Shown here: piece by piece, positions 32,743 to 40,535 of the stretch
Position numbering within the stretch: position 1 is the first letter of the stretch
How the letters are laid out: each line of letters begins with the position of its first letter
NCBI GenBank assembly: GCA_017397725.1
Contig: JAFQIA010000023.1
Span: 29,699-93,698, forward strand
DNA: 64,000 bases
Source: Clostridia bacterium
GTDB lineage: Bacteria > Bacillota > Clostridia > Monoglobales > Monoglobaceae
Direction: 5' to 3'
The notes under the pieces: generated by a model
Databases searched by the model: none
Told to the model about the DNA's origin: nothing
The model's input: only the letters and a program-made list of their open reading frames with translations
Program-made: the position numbers and the translations under genes

Positions 32743-33516
32743 ATGCAAATATTTGGATTGGATTTGTGGCGGATTATCCTCATTGTTGTATTGATTTTTC
32801 TGGTGGCAAAGCGTGCCAATCTGGTGGCACTTCTGGCAAAAAAGCAGTACTTCAGTCGGGAATTTGAAAAGGCGCTCAAGACCTTTCGGGTTGCGGACAA
32901 AATCGGCAACTTAAGCCCCAACAACAAGATGAACTACGGCTATATCTGCCTCCGTCTGGGCCATCTTTCTGAGGCGCGCAAACACCTGACCCTTTGCCTT
33001 GGCTTGATCCCCAAGGAAAAGCAGGCAGACCGCAATCGGGTGAGAAACCTGCTGGCACTGGTTTTGTGGAAAGAGGGGCATCTGGATGAGGCAATTGAAA
33101 TGCTGGAAGAAGTGATGGCGTCCGGTTTCAGAAGCACCTCGGTTTACCAGAACCTTGGCATTCTCTACAACCTGACAGGAGATGCCCAAAAGGCGTTGGC
33201 ATTCAATCAGGAGGCGTATGAGTATAACGCAGACGATGCCATCATCTGCGACAATCTGGCAGATGCCTATGCCATTGCAGAAGACTATGAGCAGTCGGCA
33301 AAGCAGTACGAGGCATTGCTGAAAAAAGACCCGCCTCCCCACTTCCCCGAGGCGTATTACGGCTACGGTAAAACCCTGCTGAAGCTTGGCAGAAAGGAAG
33401 AGGGACTTGAAAAAATTCGGGAGTCTTTGGACAAGTCTTTCTCCTACCTGAGCATTTGCAGTAAGGAAGAAATTGAAGATTTATACCGCCAAAACGGCGG
33501 CGTTTTGGAAGAATAA
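32743..33516 (+). CDS. membrane-anchored TPR-repeat protein
   Basis: The 257-residue protein starts with one membrane helix (about residues 5-24, LDLWRIILIVVLIFLVAK) and then carries about five tetratricopeptide repeats (YGYICLRLGHLSEARKHL, VYQNLGILYNLTGDAQKALAF, CDNLADAYAIAEDYEQSAKQY, YYGYGKTLLKLGRKEEGLEKI). TPRs scaffold protein interactions; the partner is unknown. It follows asnS by 18 nt and ends at a strong shared terminator, so it is probably the last gene of the argD-to-TPR run. Confidence 0.8.
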   Translation: MQIFGLDLWRIILIVVLIFLVAKRANLVALLAKKQYFSREFEKALKTFRVADKIGNLSPNNKMNYGYICLRLGHLSEARKHLTLCLGLIPKEKQADRNRVRNLLALVLWKEGHLDEAIEMLEEVMASGFRSTSVYQNLGILYNLTGDAQKALAFNQEAYEYNADDAIICDNLADAYAIAEDYEQSAKQYEALLKKDPPPHFPEAYYGYGKTLLKLGRKEEGLEKIRESLDKSFSYLSICSKEEIEDLYRQNGGVLEE

Positions 33517-33517
33517 A

Positions 33518-33555
33518 AAAAGAGCTTGATGGGTTTCCATCAAGCTCTTTTATTT
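33518..33555. terminator. bidirectional terminator between the TPR gene and abrB-like gene
   Basis: Perfect 15-bp stem (33518-33532 with 33537-33551, AAAAGAGCTTGATGG / CCATCAAGCTCTTTT), loop GTTT, followed by ATTTT. It extends into the last codon region of the abrB-like gene. Confidence 0.92.
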
Positions 33556-33809
33556 TAACCTTCCTGACTGATACGATTCATCTCTGCCAGACACTCTCTG
33601 CAAACCTTGCGGTCCTCCAAGGTAATCAAATCTCCTGCGTTGCCGCAGAACAGGCAAGAGGGTTCATACTTCCGCAGAACGATGTTCTCGCCATCCACAT
33701 AAATCTCCAACGGGTCTTTTGGGGCAATGTGCATGGTATCCCGCAATTCCTTGGGGAGTACCACTCTGCCCAACGCATCCACATCTCTGACAATTCCAAT
33801 TGATTTCAT
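33555..33809 (-). CDS. AbrB/SpoVT-type transition-state regulator with C-terminal zinc ribbon
   Basis: The 84-residue protein opens with a swapped-hairpin AbrB DNA-binding domain (residues 1-50, GIVRDVDALGRVVLPKELR and DPLEIYVDGENIVLRKYEP). Instead of the usual AbrB C-terminal dimerisation domain it has a CxxC...CxxC knuckle (CLFCG and CRECL, about residues 53-77), likely a zinc ribbon. Such proteins control transition-state and sporulation genes. Its promoter (TTGACA/TAATAT) reads leftwards at 33843-33871. It lies next to the gerA genes, which fits a spore-former. Confidence 0.88.
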   Translation of the reverse strand: MKSIGIVRDVDALGRVVLPKELRDTMHIAPKDPLEIYVDGENIVLRKYEPSCLFCGNAGDLITLEDRKVCRECLAEMNRISQEG

Positions 33810-33842
33810 AGTAATATCCTCCTTTTTCCAAGAACTGGTATT

Positions 33843-33871
33843 ATATTACTATAAATAACAAAAAATGTCAA
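33843..33871 (-). promoter_or_regulatory. promoter of the abrB-like gene
   Basis: Reading leftwards: TTGACA (33866-33871), 17 nt, TAATAT (33843-33848), in a strongly AT-rich stretch. Confidence 0.65.
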
Positions 33872-33880
33872 TACCTTTTT

Positions 33881-35797
33881 TTAGTTTTTTTGTAAAAAAG
33901 AGGTAATTTTATCCTTTTTTAGGATAGTTTTGGTAAAAACAAGGCTTTTTTGGAGTTGATTTTCCCAGTCCATGGATTCCCATTCGGTTTGGGTCAGGTA
34001 GGATTTTCGTGCGGTATTGCCGATGCCCAAGGGGTCTAAGGAGAGTGCCGCACCCTGTCTTAAAAGGCGGGTCATCCCTTCTTCCAGTTTGGCGGCAAGG
34101 AGGGGCAGATCCTTTTCGGTGCCGCTGTGAAGGTTGGCAGAAAGGGTGACGGTTACCTCAATGCGGGGCGGGTCCTGATTGGGATGAGAAACAATCTTCG
34201 GCGTACTGCGGGAGGAAACCTGAAAGATGGACTCTCCTGCAGGGACGGTGATGTTGTTTGCCTCAGCGCAGAGCATTTTGTAAAACATGGCATCCTCCGC
34301 CGATGCCTCCAGGCGCAGTCTGCCGTCCTGAAACATCCCCATTCCTGAGATTCTGTCTTTTTCTGCCAAGGGGAGAACAGGGTCCTTGCCGGTGCTTTGG
34401 CAGTCGCTGACAAAGGTGGAAAGCTCGGTCACCGGTGCATCGGGACTGTACCGCTGACGAAAGAGCAGGGCGTAATACCGTGCGGTGCTTTGCTCCAAGG
34501 TGGGTTTGACTCCCACCAAAAACTCCTGTGCCGAATCTGCAAGGCAGAGCTTAGTGTCGGGACGGATTTCTGGCTCCCCTAAAAATTTGGCAGCGTGGTC
34601 GCCGATGCCCTCTTTTGCCAATTCTTTGGAGAAAAGAATCAGTTTCAGATGGGAGATGTCCGGCTCCTTGCCAAGGTAACTTCTGAGCTGTGACAGTGCA
34701 AGGGGAAAGCTTTCTGCCTCAAAGAACAAGTTGTTGACCCCTTTGTTGGGTTCCTTTTTTTCTGTCGGTTCCTCCTCTTTTTCTTGGGTAGTTCCCATCT
34801 CCAAAGGATTGGAAATCTGGAAGGTATAGCAGTAGGGGGCATCGGTTCCTTTGTCCACTCCCAACGCAATCAGGTAGGCACTTTCCTCCACCTCCCGACT
34901 GTCATAACAACCGCAAAGACCGATACAAAGGATAAGACACAGAATGGCAGTAGCCATTTGGGGGGTCTTGCGCAGTCGTTTGATGCCAAAGGCAATCATA
35001 TAAAGTGCCAGACTGAGATACAATGTGGCAGAAAGGAGTAACCCCAACAGATAAAGCGCCTCCAGTCCTACCCCCGCCTTTGCCATGCTGTGAAGCGGTA
35101 TGCTGCGGGCGGGAGTGATTTCATAAGGCTCCCTGAGAGAGGAAATCAGCATGAGTCCGATATGGAACAGAACCGCCAAGGCGGAGGAAAAAAAGATGGT
35201 GCGTTTGACCGGAACCTCAGGCCGGCATCGGGGAAAAAGCACCGCCAGAAACAACAGGTCAGGGTAAAAACCAAGGGCAAGTAACCCTTTGCCAAAAACG
35301 GCGGATGCACCGCTTCCCAAAAGGGGAAACAGGTTGGTAAGGGAGGCATTCCCCAATCCAAACAAGCCTACTGCCAAAAGGGTTAGTCCTATGGGCAGCA
35401 CCAACAAGGAGTGCATCCGAAAGACCGAACGGGCGCCCCCCAACGCAGGGGCAATGGCGCCCAAAAGCAGAAACAACATCAAAAACCAGTCGGGAGAGTG
35501 GAAGTAGGACACCTGTTGCAGTACGCCGCTGCCCTCTTTCAGGGTATAGACTGCCGCAACCACCCAATAGACGATGGACAAAAGTGTCCATAGGACGGAG
35601 GGCGGCTTGGTGGGGAGAAACCGTAAAAGAATCCCCAGTCCTGCCAGAAAAACAAGCCCGCAAAACAGAACACTCAGCCAACCGGCACCATTGCTGACGG
35701 CATCAATCTGTCCGGGGTAGGAGGTAAACAGGCGGGTGATACAGCTGTGAAACACCAGTGCACCCAGCTCCCATTTACCCAAATATCTTCGTTGCAT
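33881..35797 (-). CDS. GerAB-GerAC fusion, spore germination receptor permease plus lipoprotein
   Basis: In other spore-formers GerAB (an APC-type permease binding the germinant) and GerAC (a lipoprotein) are separate. Here one 638-residue frame carries both. Residues 1-275 have about eight or nine membrane helices of the GerAB type (starting KWELGALVFHS). The frame continues without a stop into MATAILCLILCIGLCGC, a lipoprotein-like signal with lipobox cysteine at 297, then CYDSREVEESAYLIALGVDKG and the GerAC core to residue 638. No SD precedes the internal Met281. The GerAB part is shorter than the usual 360 residues or so. It starts 4 nt after gerAA stops. Confidence 0.85.
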   Translation of the reverse strand: MQRRYLGKWELGALVFHSCITRLFTSYPGQIDAVSNGAGWLSVLFCGLVFLAGLGILLRFLPTKPPSVLWTLLSIVYWVVAAVYTLKEGSGVLQQVSYFHSPDWFLMLFLLLGAIAPALGGARSVFRMHSLLVLPIGLTLLAVGLFGLGNASLTNLFPLLGSGASAVFGKGLLALGFYPDLLFLAVLFPRCRPEVPVKRTIFFSSALAVLFHIGLMLISSLREPYEITPARSIPLHSMAKAGVGLEALYLLGLLLSATLYLSLALYMIAFGIKRLRKTPQMATAILCLILCIGLCGCYDSREVEESAYLIALGVDKGTDAPYCYTFQISNPLEMGTTQEKEEEPTEKKEPNKGVNNLFFEAESFPLALSQLRSYLGKEPDISHLKLILFSKELAKEGIGDHAAKFLGEPEIRPDTKLCLADSAQEFLVGVKPTLEQSTARYYALLFRQRYSPDAPVTELSTFVSDCQSTGKDPVLPLAEKDRISGMGMFQDGRLRLEASAEDAMFYKMLCAEANNITVPAGESIFQVSSRSTPKIVSHPNQDPPRIEVTVTLSANLHSGTEKDLPLLAAKLEEGMTRLLRQGAALSLDPLGIGNTARKSYLTQTEWESMDWENQLQKSLVFTKTILKKDKITSFLQKN

Positions 35798-35800
35798 CGG

Positions 35801-37297
35801 TTATTCCTCCTTTTTCCATGTTCGGCTGATGTGGGGTTGCCGCCGCGGCTCCTGAGTACGCAGACTGCGGGGGCGCAGTTCCTTTTTCCAGATGGGTTTG
35901 ACCAGAAGCGAGCCCCAGACCGAGTCCCCGTTTTTGGGCGCAATCGGGGAGAGGAAGGGCACCGAAAAGGTTTCGGATGCGCAGAGCGCCGCACCGGTGA
36001 GGAACAGGGCGCAGACAATTCCCAAAATCCCCGCCAACGCCCCAAACAGAATAAAGAAAAAGCGGGAGAGGGACAGGGAGCGGGAAAATGCCGCCGACGG
36101 GGTGGCAAAGGTCCCAAGTCCTGTGATGGAAACAATGATAATCAGGATAGGGCTGACGATGTTTGCCTCTACCGCCGCCTGCCCCAGAATCAAACCGCCG
36201 ATGATACCCAAGGTAGAACCCACAGGACTTGGCACCCGCACCGACGCCTCCTTGATAAGTTCAAAGGAAAGCTCCATCAACAAAAGCTCTGCCACCAAAG
36301 GAAAGGGTACCTTTTCCCGACTTGCCTCAATGGCAAGGAGCAGGTCGGTGGGGATTACCTCGTGGTGATACAGCATCAACGCCACAAAGAGTCCGGGCAA
36401 AAGCAGAGAAAGTGCCATTCCCAACAGACGAACTAACCGCATAAAGTTTGCTTCAGGCACACGAACATAGTTGTCCTCCGATGCCTCAATTAAGTCCGCC
36501 GCCGTAGAGGGCAGCACCAGCGCAAAGGGACTTCCCTGCACAATGACCACCACCTTGCCCTCGGCAAGCATTGCCGCGGCACGGTCAGGGCGCTCGGTTT
36601 TGAGTGTGTGGGTCATGGGAAAGTAGGTATTGTCCTCAATCATCATCTCCACATCGCCGGTGGAAAAGATATAGGAGGTATCAATTCCTTTCAGGCGGCG
36701 GCGCACCTCGTCCACCAGCTCGGGATTGGTCACATTTTTTAGGTACATCAGGGCGCAGGGGGTCTTGCTCACCGACCCCACAGGGATGTGTTCCCCAATC
36801 AGGTCGGGGGTTTTGAGAATTTTCCGTACCAATGCCATATTGGTCATAATTATTTCGTTAAACGCCTCTTGAGGCCCCGACAGGCTTGCCTCCTGTGTGG
36901 GAGGTCCTACCGACCGCCCCCGCCAGTTCTTCACATCGGCGGCAAAGACACAACTGCATCCATCCACAAAAAAGATACAGTTGCCAAAGGAAACCAGTTC
37001 AAATGCCTCTTCAAAGGTATACAGCCGTGAAAGAGGGCCAAGGGCAGTGATTTTTTCAAACACGGCATCCTCACGGGAGCCGGATTCTGCCACAGTTCCG
37101 GTGAGCAGACTGCGCAGAATGTCACGGTTGATGACATTCACGTCGCTCATTCCGTCAAAATAGCAAAGCAGGGCATCTGCCCATCCGTCCTGAAAGCGGA
37201 CCTGAAATTCACGAAAGACAAACCCCAGATTGTCCGGCACCTGAAACTGGGCGCGGACTACCTCTTTGGTTTGTGCAAGATCTTCAGTTATTTTCAT
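35801..37297 (-). CDS. gerAA: spore germination receptor subunit A (GerAA family)
   Basis: GerAA proteins sit in the spore inner membrane with the B and C subunits and respond to germinants. The 498-residue protein has a soluble N-terminal domain (about residues 1-270, with VNVINRDIL and FFVDGCSCVFAADVKNWRGRSV), the conserved linker YVRVPEANFMRLVRLLG and about five or six C-terminal membrane helices with PFPLVAELLLMELSFELIKEASVRVP. The ATG at 37297 follows GGGTGA; an open frame to 37456 lacks an SD. The following gene is the fused B-C partner, so this two-gene operon should encode a full receptor. Confidence 0.9.
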   Translation of the reverse strand: MKITEDLAQTKEVVRAQFQVPDNLGFVFREFQVRFQDGWADALLCYFDGMSDVNVINRDILRSLLTGTVAESGSREDAVFEKITALGPLSRLYTFEEAFELVSFGNCIFFVDGCSCVFAADVKNWRGRSVGPPTQEASLSGPQEAFNEIIMTNMALVRKILKTPDLIGEHIPVGSVSKTPCALMYLKNVTNPELVDEVRRRLKGIDTSYIFSTGDVEMMIEDNTYFPMTHTLKTERPDRAAAMLAEGKVVVIVQGSPFALVLPSTAADLIEASEDNYVRVPEANFMRLVRLLGMALSLLLPGLFVALMLYHHEVIPTDLLLAIEASREKVPFPLVAELLLMELSFELIKEASVRVPSPVGSTLGIIGGLILGQAAVEANIVSPILIIIVSITGLGTFATPSAAFSRSLSLSRFFFILFGALAGILGIVCALFLTGAALCASETFSVPFLSPIAPKNGDSVWGSLLVKPIWKKELRPRSLRTQEPRRQPHISRTWKKEE

Positions 37298-37442
37298 ACT
37301 ATCACCCATGGATAGTTTTTCCGCTACGGGGGAAAATATACCAAGGAAAGTATGACGATTTTGCAAACATTTCCTCTCGCCCCTTGCATCGAGGGAAAAA
37401 GTGGTGTATAATAAACAAAAACAAAGTAAAGGAAGTCTTTGT

Positions 37443-38537
37443 ATGGAAGACCGCATCGAAAAACGGAAAAAATTTATTGTGAATGTTACCTTTTGGGCAG
37501 TAGTTTTGCTCCTTGCCTATCTGGTGATTGAATATGCCCTCACTTGGGTAATGCCCTTCATTCTGGGCTTTTTGGTGGCGCTTTTGTTCCGCCCCCTGAT
37601 TCGCCTATGCAGTGAAAAAACCAAGCTGAGCAAACGGCTTTGCGCCTTTGTGATTGTGCTTTTGGGATATTTTCTTTTAGGACTCTTGGTTTGGCGGTTG
37701 GGCTCGGCAGCGTTTCAGAGTATCAAGGATTTTTGTATGAATCTGCCCACCTTCTTTGCGGAGGAAATCCAACCCTTCTTCAATGCGGCAGGGGATGGCA
37801 TTTTGGGCTTTTCCCGTTGGGTGTTCCCCGATATGGCGGAGCAGGTGGAGGATATGCTCACCGGTACCTTAGAGGGAATGCAGACCTCTCTGGGCGAGAT
37901 GTCCACCAATGTGTTGACTGCCCTTGCAGGCGCATCTACCCGACTGCCCCTTTGGTTGATTTCTTTTATCTTTACCATCCTGTCATCCTTGTTCATCAGT
38001 ATGGATTATGACCATGTTATGGAATTCATCAGCCGACAGATGCCTGAAAAAACCCGTGCCTTTTTGCGGGATATCCGCAGCCATCTGGGCAAGACCATCG
38101 TTGGATATCTCAAAGCCTACCTGATTCTGATGGTAATCACCTTTTTGGAAATTTCGGTGGGACTTTTGGTTCTGCGGGTGAAAAACCCCTTTGGCATTGC
38201 CACCATTATCGCCATTGCCGATGCTTTTCCTGTTCTGGGAACCGGTACGATTGTACTGCCTTGGGCGGTCATTTCCCTGTTCCAGCAACGGTATTATCTG
38301 GCGTTGGGACTGGTTCTGCTCTACCTGATTGTAACGGCGGTACGTCACTTTATCGAACCTAAGGTGGTGGGTGACCAGTTGGGCATTTCTCCCATTGTGG
38401 CAATCATCTGTATCTATCTGGGATTTGTCTGGTTCGGGGTGCTTGGGGTGATTTTGTTCCCCATGACCATGACCATTCTGCTTTCCTTACAGAAGGCGGG
38501 CAAAATCCACATCTGGAAGAATCGAGGAGAACAATGA
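37443..38537 (+). CDS. ytvI: sporulation integral membrane protein YtvI (AI-2E transporter family)
   Basis: The 364-residue polytopic protein belongs to the AI-2E/PerM family; the YtvI subgroup is tied to sporulation, though its transport substrate is not established. It has two helices at the N-terminus (FWAVVLLLAYLVIEYALTW, LGFLVALLFRPLI), a central soluble stretch, and the family block near the C-terminus (IADAFPVLGTGTIVLPWAVISL, about residues 258-280). The ATG at 37443 follows AAAGGAAG. It is divergent from the ger operon and overlaps the HAD gene by 4 bp. Confidence 0.82.
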   Translation: MEDRIEKRKKFIVNVTFWAVVLLLAYLVIEYALTWVMPFILGFLVALLFRPLIRLCSEKTKLSKRLCAFVIVLLGYFLLGLLVWRLGSAAFQSIKDFCMNLPTFFAEEIQPFFNAAGDGILGFSRWVFPDMAEQVEDMLTGTLEGMQTSLGEMSTNVLTALAGASTRLPLWLISFIFTILSSLFISMDYDHVMEFISRQMPEKTRAFLRDIRSHLGKTIVGYLKAYLILMVITFLEISVGLLVLRVKNPFGIATIIAIADAFPVLGTGTIVLPWAVISLFQQRYYLALGLVLLYLIVTAVRHFIEPKVVGDQLGISPIVAIICIYLGFVWFGVLGVILFPMTMTILLSLQKAGKIHIWKNRGEQ

Positions 38538-39181
38538 TACCAAAAGGCTTCATCTTTGATATGGACGGCACTATGTTTGATACCGAGGGGATTTCTCTCG
38601 ATGCCTATGACACGGTAGGTGAGATGTTTGGCATCCGTCTTTCGGAAGAAGAAAAGCTGGGATTTCTGGGACTTCCCAGTGAAAAGATTGCCCAGCGGTT
38701 TTATACCCTGTTTGGTGCGGACTTTGACTGGCAGGGCTTTCGCAAAAAGAAGATGGAAGTGCAGAATGCGGTGATTGCCAAGATAGGCGTTCCCATCAAG
38801 GCGGGACTGTTTGAGATTCTGACCTACGCCAAGGAAAATCAAATCCGCTGCGCCGTGGCAACCTCCACCTCCAGGGAGCGGGCAATGCCTTTGCTTGCGG
38901 GGGCAGATGTTTTGGATGCCTTTTCAGCGGTCATCTGCGGAGACCAAATCACCCACGGAAAACCCAACCCCGATATCTTTCTCAAGGCGGCAGAGGAGTT
39001 GCAGCTTTCCCCAAAAGAATGTGTGGTGTTTGAGGATTCCCGCAACGGGATTCTGGCGGCAAAGGCGGCGGGAATGTTCTCGGTGCTGATTCCCGATAAA
39101 ATTGCTCCTGATAAGGAAATGCGGCAGGCGGCAGACCTGCTCTGCACAAACCTGATAGAGGCAAAAGAATATTTTGAATAA
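38534..39181 (+). CDS. HAD-family hydrolase, beta-phosphoglucomutase-like
   Basis: The 215-residue protein has all four HAD motifs: I, IFDMDGTMFDTE (residues 8-19, nucleophile Asp10); II, VATSTS; III, the lysine in GKPNPDIFLKAA; IV, VVFEDSRNGILAAKAAG. The alpha-helical cap follows motif I (subtype I cap). This matches phosphatases or phosphomutases acting on sugar phosphates; whether it is a mutase cannot be told. It overlaps ytvI by ATGA and ends at a terminator. Confidence 0.87.
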   Translation: MIPKGFIFDMDGTMFDTEGISLDAYDTVGEMFGIRLSEEEKLGFLGLPSEKIAQRFYTLFGADFDWQGFRKKKMEVQNAVIAKIGVPIKAGLFEILTYAKENQIRCAVATSTSRERAMPLLAGADVLDAFSAVICGDQITHGKPNPDIFLKAAEELQLSPKECVVFEDSRNGILAAKAAGMFSVLIPDKIAPDKEMRQAADLLCTNLIEAKEYFE

Positions 39182-39190
39182 AAAGCAAAA

Positions 39191-39217
39191 GCAGAAACGC
39201 GTACGTTTCTGCTTTTT
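39191..39217 (+). terminator. terminator after the HAD gene
   Basis: GCAGAAACG (39191-39199), CGTA, CGTTTCTGC (39204-39212), T5. Confidence 0.9.
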
Positions 39218-39230
39218 ATGTAGCCAACAA

Positions 39231-39300
39231 CGACACAGGGGACGGTTCTCTGTGTCGTTGAGGCGGAGTTTTGAGAACACAGAGAACCGTCCCCTGTGCT
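39231..39300. repeat. paired GGGGACGGTTCT palindromic repeat, site 2 (inverted pair)
   Basis: One forward copy (39231-39257) and one inverted copy (39276-39300) that could pair over about 22 bp. Core and arms are the same as at 12.3 and 61.8 kb. The pair lies between two terminators at convergent gene ends. Confidence 0.87.
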
Positions 39301-39312
39301 GTCGGTTTATAA

Positions 39313-39348
39313 AAAAAGCTTGTAACCCTGATGGATTACAAGCTTTTT
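39313..39348 (-). terminator. terminator of mscL
   Basis: Perfect 13-bp stem AAAAAGCTTGTAA (39313-39325) / TTACAAGCTTTTT (39336-39348), 10-nt loop, just beyond the mscL stop. Confidence 0.9.
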
Positions 39349-39349
39349 C

Positions 39350-39763
39350 TTAGTTCAGTTCGGATGTACAATGGGGACAGCGGGTTGCGTCAATGGCAAT
39401 CTCACTCTTGCAATAAGGACAGGTCTTGGTAGTGGGCGCTGCCGGTTCTTCGTCCTTTTTCTTTGCGCCGATGGTCATCAGCTTGTTGATGCTCTTGACC
39501 AACAGGAAGATGATGAATGCCATAATCACAAAGTCAATCAATGCGGTGAGGAATGCGCCATACTTGATTTCCACCTCGCCGATCTTCCAGAGCAGATGGC
39601 TGAAATCCTTTCCGCCAAACAATCCTAAAAACGGAGAAATTACATCTCCGACCAAGGAGGAAACAATTTTCTGGAACGCACCGCCGATGATTACGCCGAC
39701 AGCCAGGTCCAGCATGTTGCCCCGCATGGCAAATTCCTTAAACTCTCTCAAAAACTTTTTCAT
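39350..39763 (-). CDS. mscL: large-conductance mechanosensitive channel MscL with C-terminal zinc ribbon
   Basis: MscL opens under membrane tension to release solutes. The 137-residue protein has the N-terminal amphipathic helix ([27 protein letters not shown], in two parts), the TM1 pore segment, a short periplasmic loop with [12 protein letters not shown]2 ([22 protein letters not shown]) and then, in place of the simple C-terminal bundle, a CPYC...CPHC pair (about residues 114-132) typical of a zinc ribbon. The SD is AAAGGAGAG. It is the last gene of the minus-strand run from iscS. Confidence 0.93.
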   Translation of the reverse strand: MKKFLREFKEFAMRGNMLDLAVGVIIGGAFQKIVSSLVGDVISPFLGLFGGKDFSHLLWKIGEVEIKYGAFLTALIDFVIMAFIIFLLVKSINKLMTIGAKKKDEEPAAPTTKTCPYCKSEIAIDATRCPHCTSELN

Positions 39764-39779
39764 TTTTCTCTCTCCTTTG

Positions 39780-40523
39780 TTATTGGTTTGGTCGTTGAAT
39801 CACAAAAAACAATCGTTCTGAATCCGCTTTGGGCGGGCTGAAACTTAAATTGTCAAATACCCCCAAGCAGGTAAGACCGCAGTCTTTGACAACCTTTTGT
39901 ATTTCTTCGGGCGTGTATGCGCGCTCTTCTTGATATTCCTCCTGACGGGTATAGGTGCCGTCGGAGTTTTTCAAAAAGAAGGTCAGGTCAAAATCACAGA
40001 GTTGGGTTTCCTCATCAAAGGTATTTTCCCAGATGCAGTAGGCATCCTCCTCGTCATACACAAAGGTTTTTCCGTTTAACACCTGACGGAATTTGTAGAG
40101 GGTATTGACATCAAAAATCAAGATACCGCTGGGGTTTAAGTAATAATGGAGTAGCTTCAGCATAGATGCCAAATCCCCGTCCTCGGTGAGATAATTCACC
40201 CCGTCCAAGGCGCAGACCATGGCATCCACCGTGCCATAAAGCTCAAAAGCGGTCATATCCTGATGGAGGAACAGGATTTCCTGTTCTGCCGCCATTGCCT
40301 TTTCTGCGGCAATCTGCAGCATCTCCTCCGAGGCATCCAGACCGATCATCTCATAGCCTTTTTCTGCCATGGGCAGAGTCACATTGCCGGTGCCGCAGCC
40401 CAAATCCAGAACCAGATTGGGTTCTAAGCCGAACCGACGGAACACCGCTTGATAATAGTCCGCAAAGGCATCATAGTCGATTTCCTGAAAGCGGTCATAA
40501 CAGCTTGCAAGAATATGGTACAT
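39780..40523 (-). CDS. class I SAM-dependent methyltransferase
   Basis: The 247-residue protein has motif [20 protein letters not shown] (about residues 40-58), the acidic loop [11 protein letters not shown], and motif post-[14 protein letters not shown], a Rossmann-type methyltransferase. The substrate is unknown; the family resembles small-molecule or tRNA methyltransferases. The ATG at 40523 is favoured because AGGAGGGG is 8 nt upstream; a TTG two codons earlier is too near. It follows pcrA by 12 nt on the minus strand. Confidence 0.85.
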   Translation of the reverse strand: MYHILASCYDRFQEIDYDAFADYYQAVFRRFGLEPNLVLDLGCGTGNVTLPMAEKGYEMIGLDASEEMLQIAAEKAMAAEQEILFLHQDMTAFELYGTVDAMVCALDGVNYLTEDGDLASMLKLLHYYLNPSGILIFDVNTLYKFRQVLNGKTFVYDEEDAYCIWENTFDEETQLCDFDLTFFLKNSDGTYTRQEEYQEERAYTPEEIQKVVKDCGLTCLGVFDNLSFSPPKADSERLFFVIQRPNQ

Positions 40524-40535
40524 TGCCAACCCCTC

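Noticed and set aside
34900..34960. Separate gerAC gene starting at the internal Met281
   Set aside because: No SD precedes that codon and the reading frame is continuous, so a fusion is the simpler reading.
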